DNA from: Stenotrophomonas_A sp002429615
GTDB taxonomy: Bacteria > Pseudomonadota > Gammaproteobacteria > Xanthomonadales > Xanthomonadaceae
Assembly (NCBI GenBank): GCA_031987425.1
Contig: DALZZL010000101.1
Coordinates: 1 to 12,414 of the forward strand
Direction: 5' to 3'
Length of the DNA: 12,414 bases
In this document: positions 5,945 to 12,414 of the stretch, one piece after another
How positions within the stretch are numbered: the stretch's first letter is position 1
Layout of the letters: every line of letters begins with the position of its first letter
Position numbers and translations under genes: made by a program
Notes under the pieces: model-generated
Seen by the model: only the letters and a program-made list of their open reading frames with translations
Databases searched by the model: none
What the model was told of the DNA's origin: nothing

Positions 5945-6124
5945 TCAGCTGACCTGCTTGAGAATCCACGTCACCGCGGTGATCCAGCACACGATCACGA
6001 ACCAGGCGAGCACGGCGTTGGAGGCAATGCCGCGCCGATGCCGCACGAACTGGTTCACCAGCAGCGCGACGACCAGCGGAACCACGAACAGGGCCGTCGG
6101 CCCTACCCACCACGGCAGATCCAT
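5945..6124 (-). CDS. Small two-span membrane protein, uncharacterised
   Basis: A 59-aa protein with two hydrophobic segments (about residues 7-27 and 37-56) separated by a basic loop (RHRRG), the pattern of a small inner-membrane hairpin. The ATG at 6124 (MDLPWWVGPT) was chosen because AAAGGA lies nine bases upstream. The ATG at 6133 in the same frame would leave no spacing after that ribosome site. Its stop is three bases from the hemJ stop on the other strand; both stop codons lie in the 11-bp palindrome CTGAG-G-CTCAG. I do not recognise a named family. Membrane character and ribosome site make it likely to be real. Confidence 0.68.
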   Translation of the reverse strand: MDLPWWVGPTALFVVPLVVALLVNQFVRHRRGIASNAVLAWFVIVCWITAVTWILKQVS

Positions 6125-6168
6125 GCGCGTCATTCCTTTGCGGGAGCCGCGCTCATCCTAGCGCGGTG

Positions 6169-6195
6169 GCCGGCACGCTGCATCCGCGTGCCGGC
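6169..6195 (-). terminator. Hairpin downstream of accA, weak terminator candidate
   Basis: GCCGGCACG (6169-6177) and CGTGCCGGC (6187-6195) form a perfect 9-bp stem with a 9-base loop. It starts 15 bases beyond the accA stop on the minus strand. There is no T-run after the stem, so it may only stabilise the 3' end or act with Rho. Confidence 0.4.
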
Positions 6196-6210
6196 ACGGG
6201 TACGGCGGGC

Positions 6211-7170
6211 TCAGGCCGCTTCGTACGCGCCATAGCTGCGCAGGCGCTCGTAGCGCTGCTGCAGCAGGACATCGACCGGGATCTTCTCCAGTGCGTCCAG
6301 TTCGTTGAGCAGCACGGCCTTCAGGCGCTTGCCCATCTGCGTCGGGTTGCGGTGCGCGCCGCCGATCGGTTCGCGGATCACCTTGTCGACCAGGCCCAGG
6401 CCCTTCAGGCGCGGGGCGGTCAGGCCGAGCTGCTCGGCGGCGTCCTTGGCCTTGCCGGCATCCTTCCACAGGATCGAGGCGCAGCCTTCCGGCGAGATCA
6501 CCGAGTAGGTGCCGTACTCCAGCATCAGCGTGCGGTCGCCGACGCCGATCGCCAACGCGCCGCCCGAGCCGCCTTCGCCGATCACGGTGCAGATCACCGG
6601 GATCTTCAGTTCGGCCATCTCCAGCAGGTTGCGCGCGATCGCTTCGGACTGGCCACGCTCTTCGGCCCCGATGCCCGGATAGGCGCCCGGGGTGTCGATG
6701 AAGGTCAGCAGCGGCAGGCGGAAGCGCTCGGCCAGCTTCATCAGGCGCAGCGCCTTGCGGTAGCCCTCCGGACGCGGCATGCCGAAGTTGCGCGCGACCT
6801 TGGTCTTGGTGTCGCGGCCCTTCTGGTGGCCGATGATCACCACCGGACGGCCGTCGATGCGGCCCAGGCCGCCGACGATGGCCTTGTCATCGGCATAGGC
6901 GCGGTCGCCCGCCAGTTCCTGGAACTCGTCGCAGAAGATGCGGATGTAATCCAGCGTGTAAGGACGCTGCGGATGCCGCGCCAGCTGCGAGACCTGCCAG
7001 GCGGAGAGATCGCGGAAGATCTGCGCGGTGCGGATGCGCAGCTTGTCGCGCAGGGCCTGCACTTCGGCGTCGACATTGACGGCCGGGCCGGTGCTGGCGT
7101 TGCGCAGCTCCTGGATCTTGGCTTCCAGATCGGCGATGGGTTGCTCGAAGTCGAGGTAGTTCGGATTCAT
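6211..7170 (-). CDS. accA: Acetyl-CoA carboxylase carboxyltransferase subunit alpha
   Basis: A 319-aa protein, the same length as E. coli AccA. With AccD it forms the cytoplasmic carboxyltransferase that moves the carboxyl group from biotin-AccB to acetyl-CoA, making malonyl-CoA for fatty acid synthesis. The crotonase-like fold shows PGAYPGIGAEERGQ (161-174) and the glycine-rich oxyanion region GEGGSGGALAIGVGDR (198-213). The N-terminal helix LDFEQPIADLEAKIQEL is typical. The ATG at 7170 was chosen by this N-terminus; its ribosome site is weak. It follows dnaE after an 85-bp gap on the same strand, an arrangement also found in E. coli. It may be read through from dnaE and also have its own promoter (a TACACT box at 7203-7198 is a weak candidate). 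Confidence 0.98.
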   Translation of the reverse strand: MNPNYLDFEQPIADLEAKIQELRNASTGPAVNVDAEVQALRDKLRIRTAQIFRDLSAWQVSQLARHPQRPYTLDYIRIFCDEFQELAGDRAYADDKAIVGGLGRIDGRPVVIIGHQKGRDTKTKVARNFGMPRPEGYRKALRLMKLAERFRLPLLTFIDTPGAYPGIGAEERGQSEAIARNLLEMAELKIPVICTVIGEGGSGGALAIGVGDRTLMLEYGTYSVISPEGCASILWKDAGKAKDAAEQLGLTAPRLKGLGLVDKVIREPIGGAHRNPTQMGKRLKAVLLNELDALEKIPVDVLLQQRYERLRSYGAYEAA

Positions 7171-7219
7171 GGGAAGCCGGTCGGACGAAAGGGGGGAAGT
7201 GTAGCCGAAGGGGCGCGAT

Positions 7220-7245
7220 CCACCCGTACGCAGGCGTCCGGGTGG
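7220..7245 (-). other. Hairpin between dnaE and accA
   Basis: CCACCCG (7220-7226) pairs with CGGGTGG (7239-7245), and ACG with CGT inside after one mismatch, leaving a CAGG loop. It lies just after the dnaE stop, inside the 85-bp gap before accA, with no T-run. It could reduce readthrough or protect the processed dnaE end. No function is demonstrated. Confidence 0.4.
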
Positions 7246-7255
7246 GGGTGGGCGC

Positions 7256-10200
7256 TCACTGCGCCCAGGGCGGGTTGTACTTGACCTTGACCGTGCGCAC
7301 GGCGGGGTCGGCGCGCAGGCCATCGAGCAGCTGCGGCGCGATGCGCACGCCCTGGCCGCCGTTGACGTCGAGCATGCCGGCCACGGTGCCCTGCGGCGAG
7401 CCGACCAGCAGGTCGAAGCGGATCGGCGTGCGGCCGGGGCGGTGCGCGGCGAGCAGGCCATCCACGCGTGCGAAGGCCTGGCGGTCGCGCAGGTCCAGGC
7501 GCAGGGCGAGATGGCGCGCATGCTCGGCGCAGACCTGTTCGTAGTCCCACACCTGGCGGATGCGCAACGCATAGCCGCCGTTGAATTCGTCCTCGCGCAG
7601 GCCGCCCTTGACGATCAGGATGCGGTCGCGGGTCAGCAGGTGGCCGAACTCGGCCAGGCCGTCGGAGAACGCGCTGCATTCGACGCGGCCGCGGCCGTCT
7701 TCCAGCTGCACGAACACCTGGCTGTCGCCCTTGCGGCGCACGCCGACCACCTGGCCGGCGAGGATCGCGTTGACCTCGGGGCGCCAGCGCTTCTCGCCGC
7801 CATCGCCACCGCCACGGCCCGACGACTGCGAGGACCAGATGCGGTCGAGCGCGCCGAGGTCGCAGCCGACCAGTTCCTTGACCTCGTCGCGATACGGGTC
7901 GAACGGATGGCCGCTGAGATAGAAACCGAGCGTGTCGCGTTCGCCGGTGAGCAGCTGGCCCAGCGCCCATTCCTTGGATTCGGGCAGTTCCAGGCGCATC
8001 GCCGGTGCGGCCGGATCCGGGCCGCCGAACAGCGAGTTCTGCCCGGAGGCCTTCTCGCGCGCCATCTGGTCGGTGGCCTTGAGCACCTCCGGCAGCTGCA
8101 GCATCAGCGAGGCGCGGTTGCGCCCCAGGCCGTCCAGCGCGCCGGCGTTGATCATCGCCTCCAGCGTGCGCCGGTTGAGCTTGGACGAATCCACGCGCGT
8201 GCAGAAATCCAGCAGCGTCTCGTAGCGCCCGTTGCGTTCGCGCTCCTCCACGATCGCCTCGCAGGCGCCGCGGCCAACGCCCTTGATCGCGCCGATGCCG
8301 TACTGGATCGTGTCGGCGGTCGCCGCCTCGAACATGTAGGCCGAATCGTTGACGCGCGGCGGTAGCACGGTCAGGCCGAGGTTGCGTACCTCGTCGAGGA
8401 AGCCGACCACCTTGTCGGTGTTGTCCATGTCCGAGGACAGCGTCGCGGCCATGAACTCGGCCGGGTAATGGCGCTTGAGCCACGCGGTCTGGTAGCTGAC
8501 CAGCGCGTAGGCGGCGGCGTGCGACTTGTTGAAGCCGTAGCCGGCGAACTTCTCCATCAGGTCGAAGATCGAGTCGGCCTTGGCCTCGCCGACGCCGTCC
8601 TTGGCCGCGCCCTCGCGGAAGATGTCGCGGTGCTTGGCCATTTCCGCCGGCACCTTCTTGCCCATCGCGCGGCGCAGCAGGTCGGCGCCGCCCAGCGAGT
8701 AGCCGCCGACGATCTGCGCCATCTGCATGACCTGCTCCTGGTACACCATGATGCCGTAGGTGTCTTTCAGGATCGCTTCGGTGCGCGGGTCCGGATACTG
8801 GATTTCCTCACGCCCGTGCTTGCGGTCGACGAAGCTGGGGATCAGGTCCATCGGGCCGGGGCGGTACAGCGACACCAGCGCGATCAGGTCTTCGAAACGG
8901 TCGGGCTTGGCATCCTTCAGCAGGCGGCGCATGCCCGAGGATTCGAACTGGAACACCGCGCCGGTATTGCCCGAGGCGAAGATGTCCTTGTAGGTCGGGG
9001 CGTCGTCGAGCGGCAGCGCGGCGATGTCGATCGGCTCGATGCCGGCGCGCGCATGACGCGCGTTGATCGCCTTCACCGCCCAGTCGATGATGGTCAGCGT
9101 GCGCAGGCCGAGGAAGTCGAACTTCACCAGGCCGACTTCTTCCACGTCGTTCTTGTCGAACTGGGTGACCGGGTTCTTGCCGCGGCCGTCCTCGTCGTGT
9201 TCGGCGAACAGCGGGCAGAACTCGGCCAGCGGCTCGGGCGCGATCACCACGCCGCCGGCGTGCTTGCCGGCGTTGCGGGTGAGGTCTTCGAGCTGGCGCG
9301 CCAGGTCCATCAGGTCGCGCACGTCGTCCTCGGCCTGGTAGCGCTGGATCAGCTCCGGCGAGGCCATCTCCGATTCCTTGCCTTCACCCATCGCGTCCTT
9401 CAGCGTGACGCCGAGGATGTTCGGGATCAGCTTGGCGACGCCGTCGACCAGGCCATACGGGAAGCCGAGCACGCGCCCGGCGTCGCGCACCACCGCCTTG
9501 GCCGCCATGGTGCCGTAGGTGATGATCTGGCTGACGCGCTCGCGGCCGTACTTGCGCGCGACGTAGTCGATGACCTCGTCGCGGCGGTCCATGCAGAAGT
9601 CGATGTCGAAGTCGGGCATCGACACGCGTTCCGGGTTGAGGAAGCGCTCGAACAGCAGGTTGTACGGGATCGGGTCCAGGTCGGTGATGTTCAGCGCCCA
9701 GGCCACCAGCGAGCCGGCACCCGAACCACGGCCCGGGCCGACCGGGATGCCGTTGTCCTTGCCCCACTGGATGAAGTCCGCGACGATCAGGAAGTAGCCG
9801 GGGAAGCCCATCTTGATGATGGTGTCCAGCTCGAATTCCAGACGGTCGAAGTAGTCCTGGCGCGTCTTGCCCTCGGCCAGCGGATTCTTCTCCAGGCGCG
9901 CTTCCAGGCCGCGCCGCGCGGTGCTGCGGATCCAGCTGTCGAGGGTCTCGTCCTCGGGCACCGGATAGGCGGGCAGGAAGTAGGTGCCCAGGCGCATCTC
10001 GATGTTGCAGCGCTGCGCCAGCGCCAGCGTGTTGTCGATCGCGTCGGGGATGTCGGCGAACAGCTCGGCCATCTCCTCCTGCGATTTCAGGTACTGCTGG
10101 TCGGTGTAGTCGCGCGGGCGGCGCGGGTCGTCGAGCACGCGGCCGGAGGCGATGCACACGCGCGCTTCGTGCGCGGGGAAATCCGTCGCATGCAGGAAGC

Positions 10201-10843
10201 GCACGTCGTTGCTGGCGATCACCGGCAGGCCGCGCTGGCCGGCGGCCTGCAGGGCGAACTGGTTGAACGCTTCCTCGCCCTCGCGCCCGGTGCGGGTCAG
10301 TTCCAGGTGCAGGCCGTCGCCGAACACGCGCTGCCAGTCGGCCAGCTGCTGCTCGGCCAGGTCATGCCGGTGCTCGCCGAACAGGCGGCCGGCGAGGCTG
10401 TCGCGGCCGGCCAGGGCGAACAGGTTGTGGTGGTGCTCGGCCAGCCATTCCGGGCGCACGGCCACGCCGCCTTCGGGGCGATGGCCTTCCATCCAAGCGC
10501 GGGTGAGCAGCCGCGACAGGCTCAGGTAGCCGTCGCGGTCGCGGCACAGCAGGGTGAGCTTCCACGGCGCCTGGTCGGGCGTGGCGATCATCACGTCGGC
10601 GCCGGCGATGGGCTTGATGCCCACGCCTTCGGCGGCCTTGTAGAACTTGACCAGGGCGAACAGGTTGTTGAGGTCGGTGACTGCCAGCGCGGGCAGGCCC
10701 AGTTCCACCGCGCGGCTCAGCAGGTTGGCGCGCTTGGCCTTGGCCGGATCGGCCTGTTCCGGCTTCTCGGGCACGCGGATGGTGGAATCCGCCAGCGAGA
10801 ACTCGGTGTGGACGTGGAGATGGACGAAGCGGGAGGTGGTCAT
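7256..10843 (-). CDS. dnaE: DNA polymerase III subunit alpha
   Basis: A 1195-aa replicative polymerase of the DnaE1 type, slightly longer than the 1160 aa of E. coli. The N-terminal PHP domain (about 5-280) opens with HLHVHTEFSLADSTIR. It has TDLNN at 56-60 where active PHP domains carry TDHG, so its metal-dependent activity is probably lost, as in E. coli. The palm holds GPGRGSGAGS (369-378) and PDFDIDF (410-416). The catalytic aspartates are taken as Asp413, Asp415 and Asp576 (KFDFLGL). QNSLF (935-939) fits the internal beta-clamp-binding motif. An OB-fold spans about 1025-1100, preceded by a Gly/Ser-rich linker (1004-1016). The ATG at 10843 fits the conserved N-terminus, though the ribosome site is poor and a 16-bp palindrome covers it. 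The reading frame is intact. Confidence 0.99.
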   Translation of the reverse strand: MTTSRFVHLHVHTEFSLADSTIRVPEKPEQADPAKAKRANLLSRAVELGLPALAVTDLNNLFALVKFYKAAEGVGIKPIAGADVMIATPDQAPWKLTLLCRDRDGYLSLSRLLTRAWMEGHRPEGGVAVRPEWLAEHHHNLFALAGRDSLAGRLFGEHRHDLAEQQLADWQRVFGDGLHLELTRTGREGEEAFNQFALQAAGQRGLPVIASNDVRFLHATDFPAHEARVCIASGRVLDDPRRPRDYTDQQYLKSQEEMAELFADIPDAIDNTLALAQRCNIEMRLGTYFLPAYPVPEDETLDSWIRSTARRGLEARLEKNPLAEGKTRQDYFDRLEFELDTIIKMGFPGYFLIVADFIQWGKDNGIPVGPGRGSGAGSLVAWALNITDLDPIPYNLLFERFLNPERVSMPDFDIDFCMDRRDEVIDYVARKYGRERVSQIITYGTMAAKAVVRDAGRVLGFPYGLVDGVAKLIPNILGVTLKDAMGEGKESEMASPELIQRYQAEDDVRDLMDLARQLEDLTRNAGKHAGGVVIAPEPLAEFCPLFAEHDEDGRGKNPVTQFDKNDVEEVGLVKFDFLGLRTLTIIDWAVKAINARHARAGIEPIDIAALPLDDAPTYKDIFASGNTGAVFQFESSGMRRLLKDAKPDRFEDLIALVSLYRPGPMDLIPSFVDRKHGREEIQYPDPRTEAILKDTYGIMVYQEQVMQMAQIVGGYSLGGADLLRRAMGKKVPAEMAKHRDIFREGAAKDGVGEAKADSIFDLMEKFAGYGFNKSHAAAYALVSYQTAWLKRHYPAEFMAATLSSDMDNTDKVVGFLDEVRNLGLTVLPPRVNDSAYMFEAATADTIQYGIGAIKGVGRGACEAIVEERERNGRYETLLDFCTRVDSSKLNRRTLEAMINAGALDGLGRNRASLMLQLPEVLKATDQMAREKASGQNSLFGGPDPAAPAMRLELPESKEWALGQLLTGERDTLGFYLSGHPFDPYRDEVKELVGCDLGALDRIWSSQSSGRGGGDGGEKRWRPEVNAILAGQVVGVRRKGDSQVFVQLEDGRGRVECSAFSDGLAEFGHLLTRDRILIVKGGLREDEFNGGYALRIRQVWDYEQVCAEHARHLALRLDLRDRQAFARVDGLLAAHRPGRTPIRFDLLVGSPQGTVAGMLDVNGGQGVRIAPQLLDGLRADPAVRTVKVKYNPPWAQ

Positions 10844-10847
10844 GCCG

Positions 10848-10863
10848 GATCACTGCGGTGATC
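10848..10863. promoter_or_regulatory. Palindrome over the dnaE ribosome-binding region
   Basis: GATCAC-TGCG-GTGATC is a perfect 6-bp inverted repeat centred 12 bases upstream of the dnaE start codon. As RNA it could hide the already weak ribosome site; as DNA it could bind a dimeric protein. It is also easily explained by chance in this composition. Confidence 0.35.
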
Positions 10864-10867
10864 GGGC

Positions 10868-10896
10868 AGGTTAGCCCCCGGGGGGAGGGGGGACAA
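10868..10896 (-). promoter_or_regulatory. dnaE: Possible dnaE promoter
   Basis: On the minus strand TTGTCC (10896-10891) and TAACCT (10873-10868) are 17 bases apart, about 25 bases upstream of the dnaE start. The -35 matches consensus at four of six bases, the -10 at three. The intervening C/G runs make this a weak prediction. Confidence 0.28.
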
Positions 10897-10904
10897 GGCT
10901 TGAC

Positions 10905-11068
10905 AGGGCATGGCCCGCTTCGCGGGCCGTGCCCTGGGTGTGGCGATACCCGCGTATGCGGGCATCGCCCCCAAAGTTCGCGCAGCGAACTTCGGGCCCC
11001 ACACCTACGGCTTGCCTATCCCCCGCGCCGTTGGCGCGCCCCCCTTAACAGAAGGGGGGCTCTTCTCC
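10905..11068 (-). repeat. Modular multi-hairpin intergenic repeat, copy 2 (inverted)
   Basis: Five hairpins fill most of the 305-bp gap upstream of dnaE. GCCCCCCTT (11038-11046) pairs perfectly with AAGGGGGGC (11052-11060). CGCGCC pairs with GGCGCG (11024-11038). AAGTTCGC (10974-10981) pairs with GCGAACTT (10985-10992). GGCGAT-a-CCCGC pairs with GCGGG-c-ATCGCC (10942-10969). AGGGCATGGCCCGC (10905-10918) pairs with GCGGGCCGTGCCCT (10922-10935). Read on the minus strand, the first three match copy 1 (1662-1787) in order and largely in sequence (GAGCCCCC, GGGGGCGCGCC, GGGGCCC, ACTTTGGGGGCG). The last modules differ in sequence and number. No coding potential is seen. It is non-coding and possibly mobile. 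Confidence 0.75.
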
Positions 11069-11103
11069 ATTAGGCAGGTCGGGGCTGCCGGGATGATGAC
11101 GCC

Positions 11104-11148
11104 TGTCTGTAGGAGCGGCTTCAGCCGCGACGCGGGAGGCCGGCCCGC
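11104..11148 (+). repeat. REP-like palindromic element
   Basis: TGTAGGAGCGGCTTCAGCCGCGA begins here. Its core GCGGCT-TC-AGCCGC (11115-11128) is a perfect dyad preceded by GTAGGA. This combination is, from memory, typical of REP sequences in Pseudomonas and Xanthomonadaceae. A second short stem, GCGGG with CCCGC (11132-11148), follows and abuts the stop of the 210-aa gene. It may stabilise or end that gene's transcript on the minus strand. No RAYT transposase is in the window. Confidence 0.68.
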
Positions 11149-11781
11149 TCAATGGACCCGAAAGCAGGCCGGGGCCGCCGGGGCATAGCTGCTCTCGCGA
11201 ACACGCCGCGTCTGCTCGAACAGCCGCGCTTCCAGCTCGCGGGCCTCGCGCCAGGCCTGGCGGTCGAAGCCGAAGGTGTCTTCGCCACAGCCCCGGTGCT
11301 GCGCTTCCAGGCTGCGCAGGCGGCGGAAGTCCTGGTAATGGACCAGTTCCGCACGCAGTTGCGGCCACGCGGTGTCCAGCGCCAGCGCGTCGTCCAGGCG
11401 CGCGGCACCCGGCAGGTCGCCCGGCAGCAGGTGCCAGTCCGCCTGCAGATAGGCGGCTACCTCGTGCGCGGCCGGCAGGGCGCGGGCGTCGGTCTGCCAG
11501 GCGCGGTCGCGCAGCATCCGCGCCACCTGCTCGGCCTGTTGCACGCGCAGGGCGATGCACGGCGCCGGCTGGCGGTCCAGTTCGCGCGCGGCGCTGGCGA
11601 GCTGGTCGTGGTCCAGCGGCGGCCGGCGCCAGCCCAGCTTGGACAGCACGATGTTGAAGCGTGCCAGCACGTCGGCGTCCGGCTCGAAATCACCAATGTG
11701 ACGGCGACGGCGGCCGGCGTTGGCGGGACGGAACAGCGGGGACGGCAGCGGGTGGATATCGAGGGCAAGGACGGCGTTCAT
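11149..11781 (-). CDS. Uncharacterised 210-aa protein, possibly distantly DUF1232/YkvA-like
   Basis: I do not recognise this gene with confidence. It begins with an AGGAG ribosome site seven bases before the ATG at 11781, which supports the start. It has no signal peptide and no long membrane segment. The sequence is rich in Arg, Ala, Leu and charged residues. Residues 30-65 (FEPDADVLARFNIVLSKLGWRR split by short turns) look helical. Residues 109-150 carry LLPGDLP, ARLDDAL and a following aromatic/acidic stretch, faintly like the LIPD...LDDA signature of the DUF1232 (YkvA) family. A Cys-rich touch (Cys165, Cys206) ends the protein. It is divergent from the winged-helix regulator, across 139 bp, so it may be that regulator's target. 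Confidence 0.72.
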   Translation of the reverse strand: MNAVLALDIHPLPSPLFRPANAGRRRRHIGDFEPDADVLARFNIVLSKLGWRRPPLDHDQLASAARELDRQPAPCIALRVQQAEQVARMLRDRAWQTDARALPAAHEVAAYLQADWHLLPGDLPGAARLDDALALDTAWPQLRAELVHYQDFRRLRSLEAQHRGCGEDTFGFDRQAWREARELEARLFEQTRRVRESSYAPAAPACFRVH

Positions 11782-11920
11782 GGGGTTCTCCTGAAAGGGA
11801 TGCGCCGGTGCGTCCGGTGCGCCGCCAGACTGTGCTTGCGCGTAAGATCAGTCGCGATGGCCGGCGGAGCCTTCAGGCAGTGATTGCACTGGTTGATGAG
11901 GTTTTCATGAGGGCATGCCG
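11782..11920. promoter_or_regulatory. Divergent promoter region between the 210-aa gene and the winged-helix regulator
   Basis: A 139-bp gap. Two direct copies of CCGGTGCG (11805-11812 and 11814-11821) lie close to the 210-aa gene, one helical turn apart, which would suit tandem binding by a winged-helix protein. A -10-like TAAGAT (11843-11848) faces the regulator without a good -35. Nothing stronger is seen. Confidence 0.3.
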
Positions 11921-12414
11921 ATGGATCCCTCTGGCGATCCGGATCGTCCCATTCAGCCGCCCGGGTGCTACCGCTTCGATGACGTGGTGGTGGATGCGGC
12001 CGCGCACACCCTGAACCGGGACGGGCTGCCACAGCCGGTCGAACCGAAGGCCTTCGCCGTCCTGCTGATCCTGCTGCGCCAGGCCGGCCAGCTGGTCGGC
12101 CGCGACCAGCTGCTCGACGCGGTGTGGGGCCATCGCCATGTCACCCCCGGCGTGCTCACCCGTGCCATCGCCCAGCTGCGCGCCGCCCTAGGCGACCAGG
12201 CCCAGGCGCCGCGCTACATCCAGACCCAGCATGCGCTGGGCTACCGGTTCATCGGACAGCTGCTGCCGGTGCCGGTGAGCGAGCGCGAGCCGGCGGCGGT
12301 CGAGCTGGCCGCAGATGCGCCGCTCATGGCGCCCATGCCGCTCCCCTCGTTACCGCCGCCGCGCCGCGCCTGGCCGCGCCGTAGGCGATGGGCCGCGGCG
12401 CTGCTGGCCGTCGT
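11921..12414 (+). CDS. CadC-like winged-helix transcriptional regulator, 3' end outside window
   Basis: Open to the window edge, with 164 codons visible. Residues about 17-112 form an OmpR/PhoB-type winged helix: a beta-sheet start (YRFDDVVVDAAAHTL), the EPKAFAVLLILLRQAGQLVGRDQLLDAVWG helix-turn region split across 41-70, a recognition helix (VLTRAIAQLRAALGD, 78-92) and the wing (YIQTQHALGYRFIG). A Pro-rich linker and a basic patch (RRAWPRRRR) then lead into the start of a hydrophobic segment (WAAALLAV), as in membrane-bound ToxR/CadC-like regulators. The ATG at 11921 has GAGGG seven bases upstream; the in-frame ATG at 11915 lacks proper spacing. The missing C-terminus, often a periplasmic TPR or beta-propeller sensor in this group, would show what it senses. 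Confidence 0.88.
   Translation, partial: MDPSGDPDRPIQPPGCYRFDDVVVDAAAHTLNRDGLPQPVEPKAFAVLLILLRQAGQLVGRDQLLDAVWGHRHVTPGVLTRAIAQLRAALGDQAQAPRYIQTQHALGYRFIGQLLPVPVSEREPAAVELAADAPLMAPMPLPSLPPPRRAWPRRRRWAAALLAV

Noticed and set aside
4765..5952. 395-codon plus-strand frame covering the methyltransferase and hemJ region
   Set aside because: It is antisense to the methyltransferase and out of frame with hemJ, both of which have family motifs and ribosome sites.
7167..8483. 438-codon minus-strand frame inside the 3' part of dnaE
   Set aside because: It is the same strand as dnaE in another frame and is Arg/Pro/Gly-rich without motifs, a shadow of dnaE.
8468..10861. 797-codon open frame on the plus strand opposite dnaE
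   Set aside because: It is exactly antisense to a complete, motif-verified DnaE. Its product is a His/Arg/Gln/Val-rich sequence with no domain, typical of reverse-strand frames in GC-rich coding DNA.
10900..10905. Perfect -35 box TTGACA on the plus strand
   Set aside because: No -10 box is found 16-18 bases downstream, it sits at a repeat edge, and no plus-strand gene follows.
10905..11148. CRISPR-like array of short repeats
   Set aside because: The units are different hairpins, not identical direct repeats with equal spacers, and no cas gene is nearby.

Overview
The window is high-GC DNA with the gene content and coding style of a gammaproteobacterium of the Xanthomonadaceae type (Lysobacter, Luteimonas, Stenotrophomonas or Pseudoxanthomonas-like). 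This placement is inference from gene content, the dnaE-accA pair, an intracellular PHA depolymerase, a CadC-like winged-helix regulator and short GC-rich palindromic repeats. I see no rRNA, tRNA, CRISPR array, transposase or phage gene. The window looks like chromosomal housekeeping DNA with repeat-loaded intergenic gaps.

Layout. Bases 1-1601 hold a minus-strand pair with overlapping ends, a DUF502 membrane protein followed by a YhhQ-type queuosine-precursor transporter, closed by a strong terminator. A hairpin-rich repeat (about 1662-1787) and a 25-bp near-palindrome separate this pair from a plus-strand operon, a PadR-family repressor overlapping a HAAS/Sensor membrane protein (1855-3128). 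A symmetric terminator (3147-3174) ends that operon and also serves the convergent phaZ (3210-4508, minus). Upstream of phaZ come a TGC/GCA dyad and a 105-bp inverted-repeat element (4645-4749). Next are a SAM methyltransferase (minus), a divergent hemJ (plus), and a 59-aa membrane protein (minus) that converges on hemJ with a 3-bp gap. Bases 6211-10843 are accA and dnaE on the minus strand, transcribed dnaE then accA. Upstream of dnaE lie a second, inverted copy of the hairpin-rich repeat and a REP-like element. The window ends with an uncharacterised 210-aa gene (minus) divergent from a winged-helix regulator cut by the window edge.

How the genes work together. DnaE replicates the chromosome and AccA is half of acetyl-CoA carboxyltransferase, the committed step of fatty acid synthesis. 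PhaZ mobilises stored polyhydroxyalkanoate. HemJ performs a late step of haem synthesis. YhhQ salvages queuosine precursors for tRNA modification. The PadR/HAAS-Sensor pair looks like a self-contained, autoregulated envelope-associated unit. I found no clearly new multi-gene system. The parts most worth a second look are the two families of structured repeats, the PadR-side operator, the phaZ dyad, the HAAS/Sensor protein with an internal duplication, and the divergent pair at the right end.
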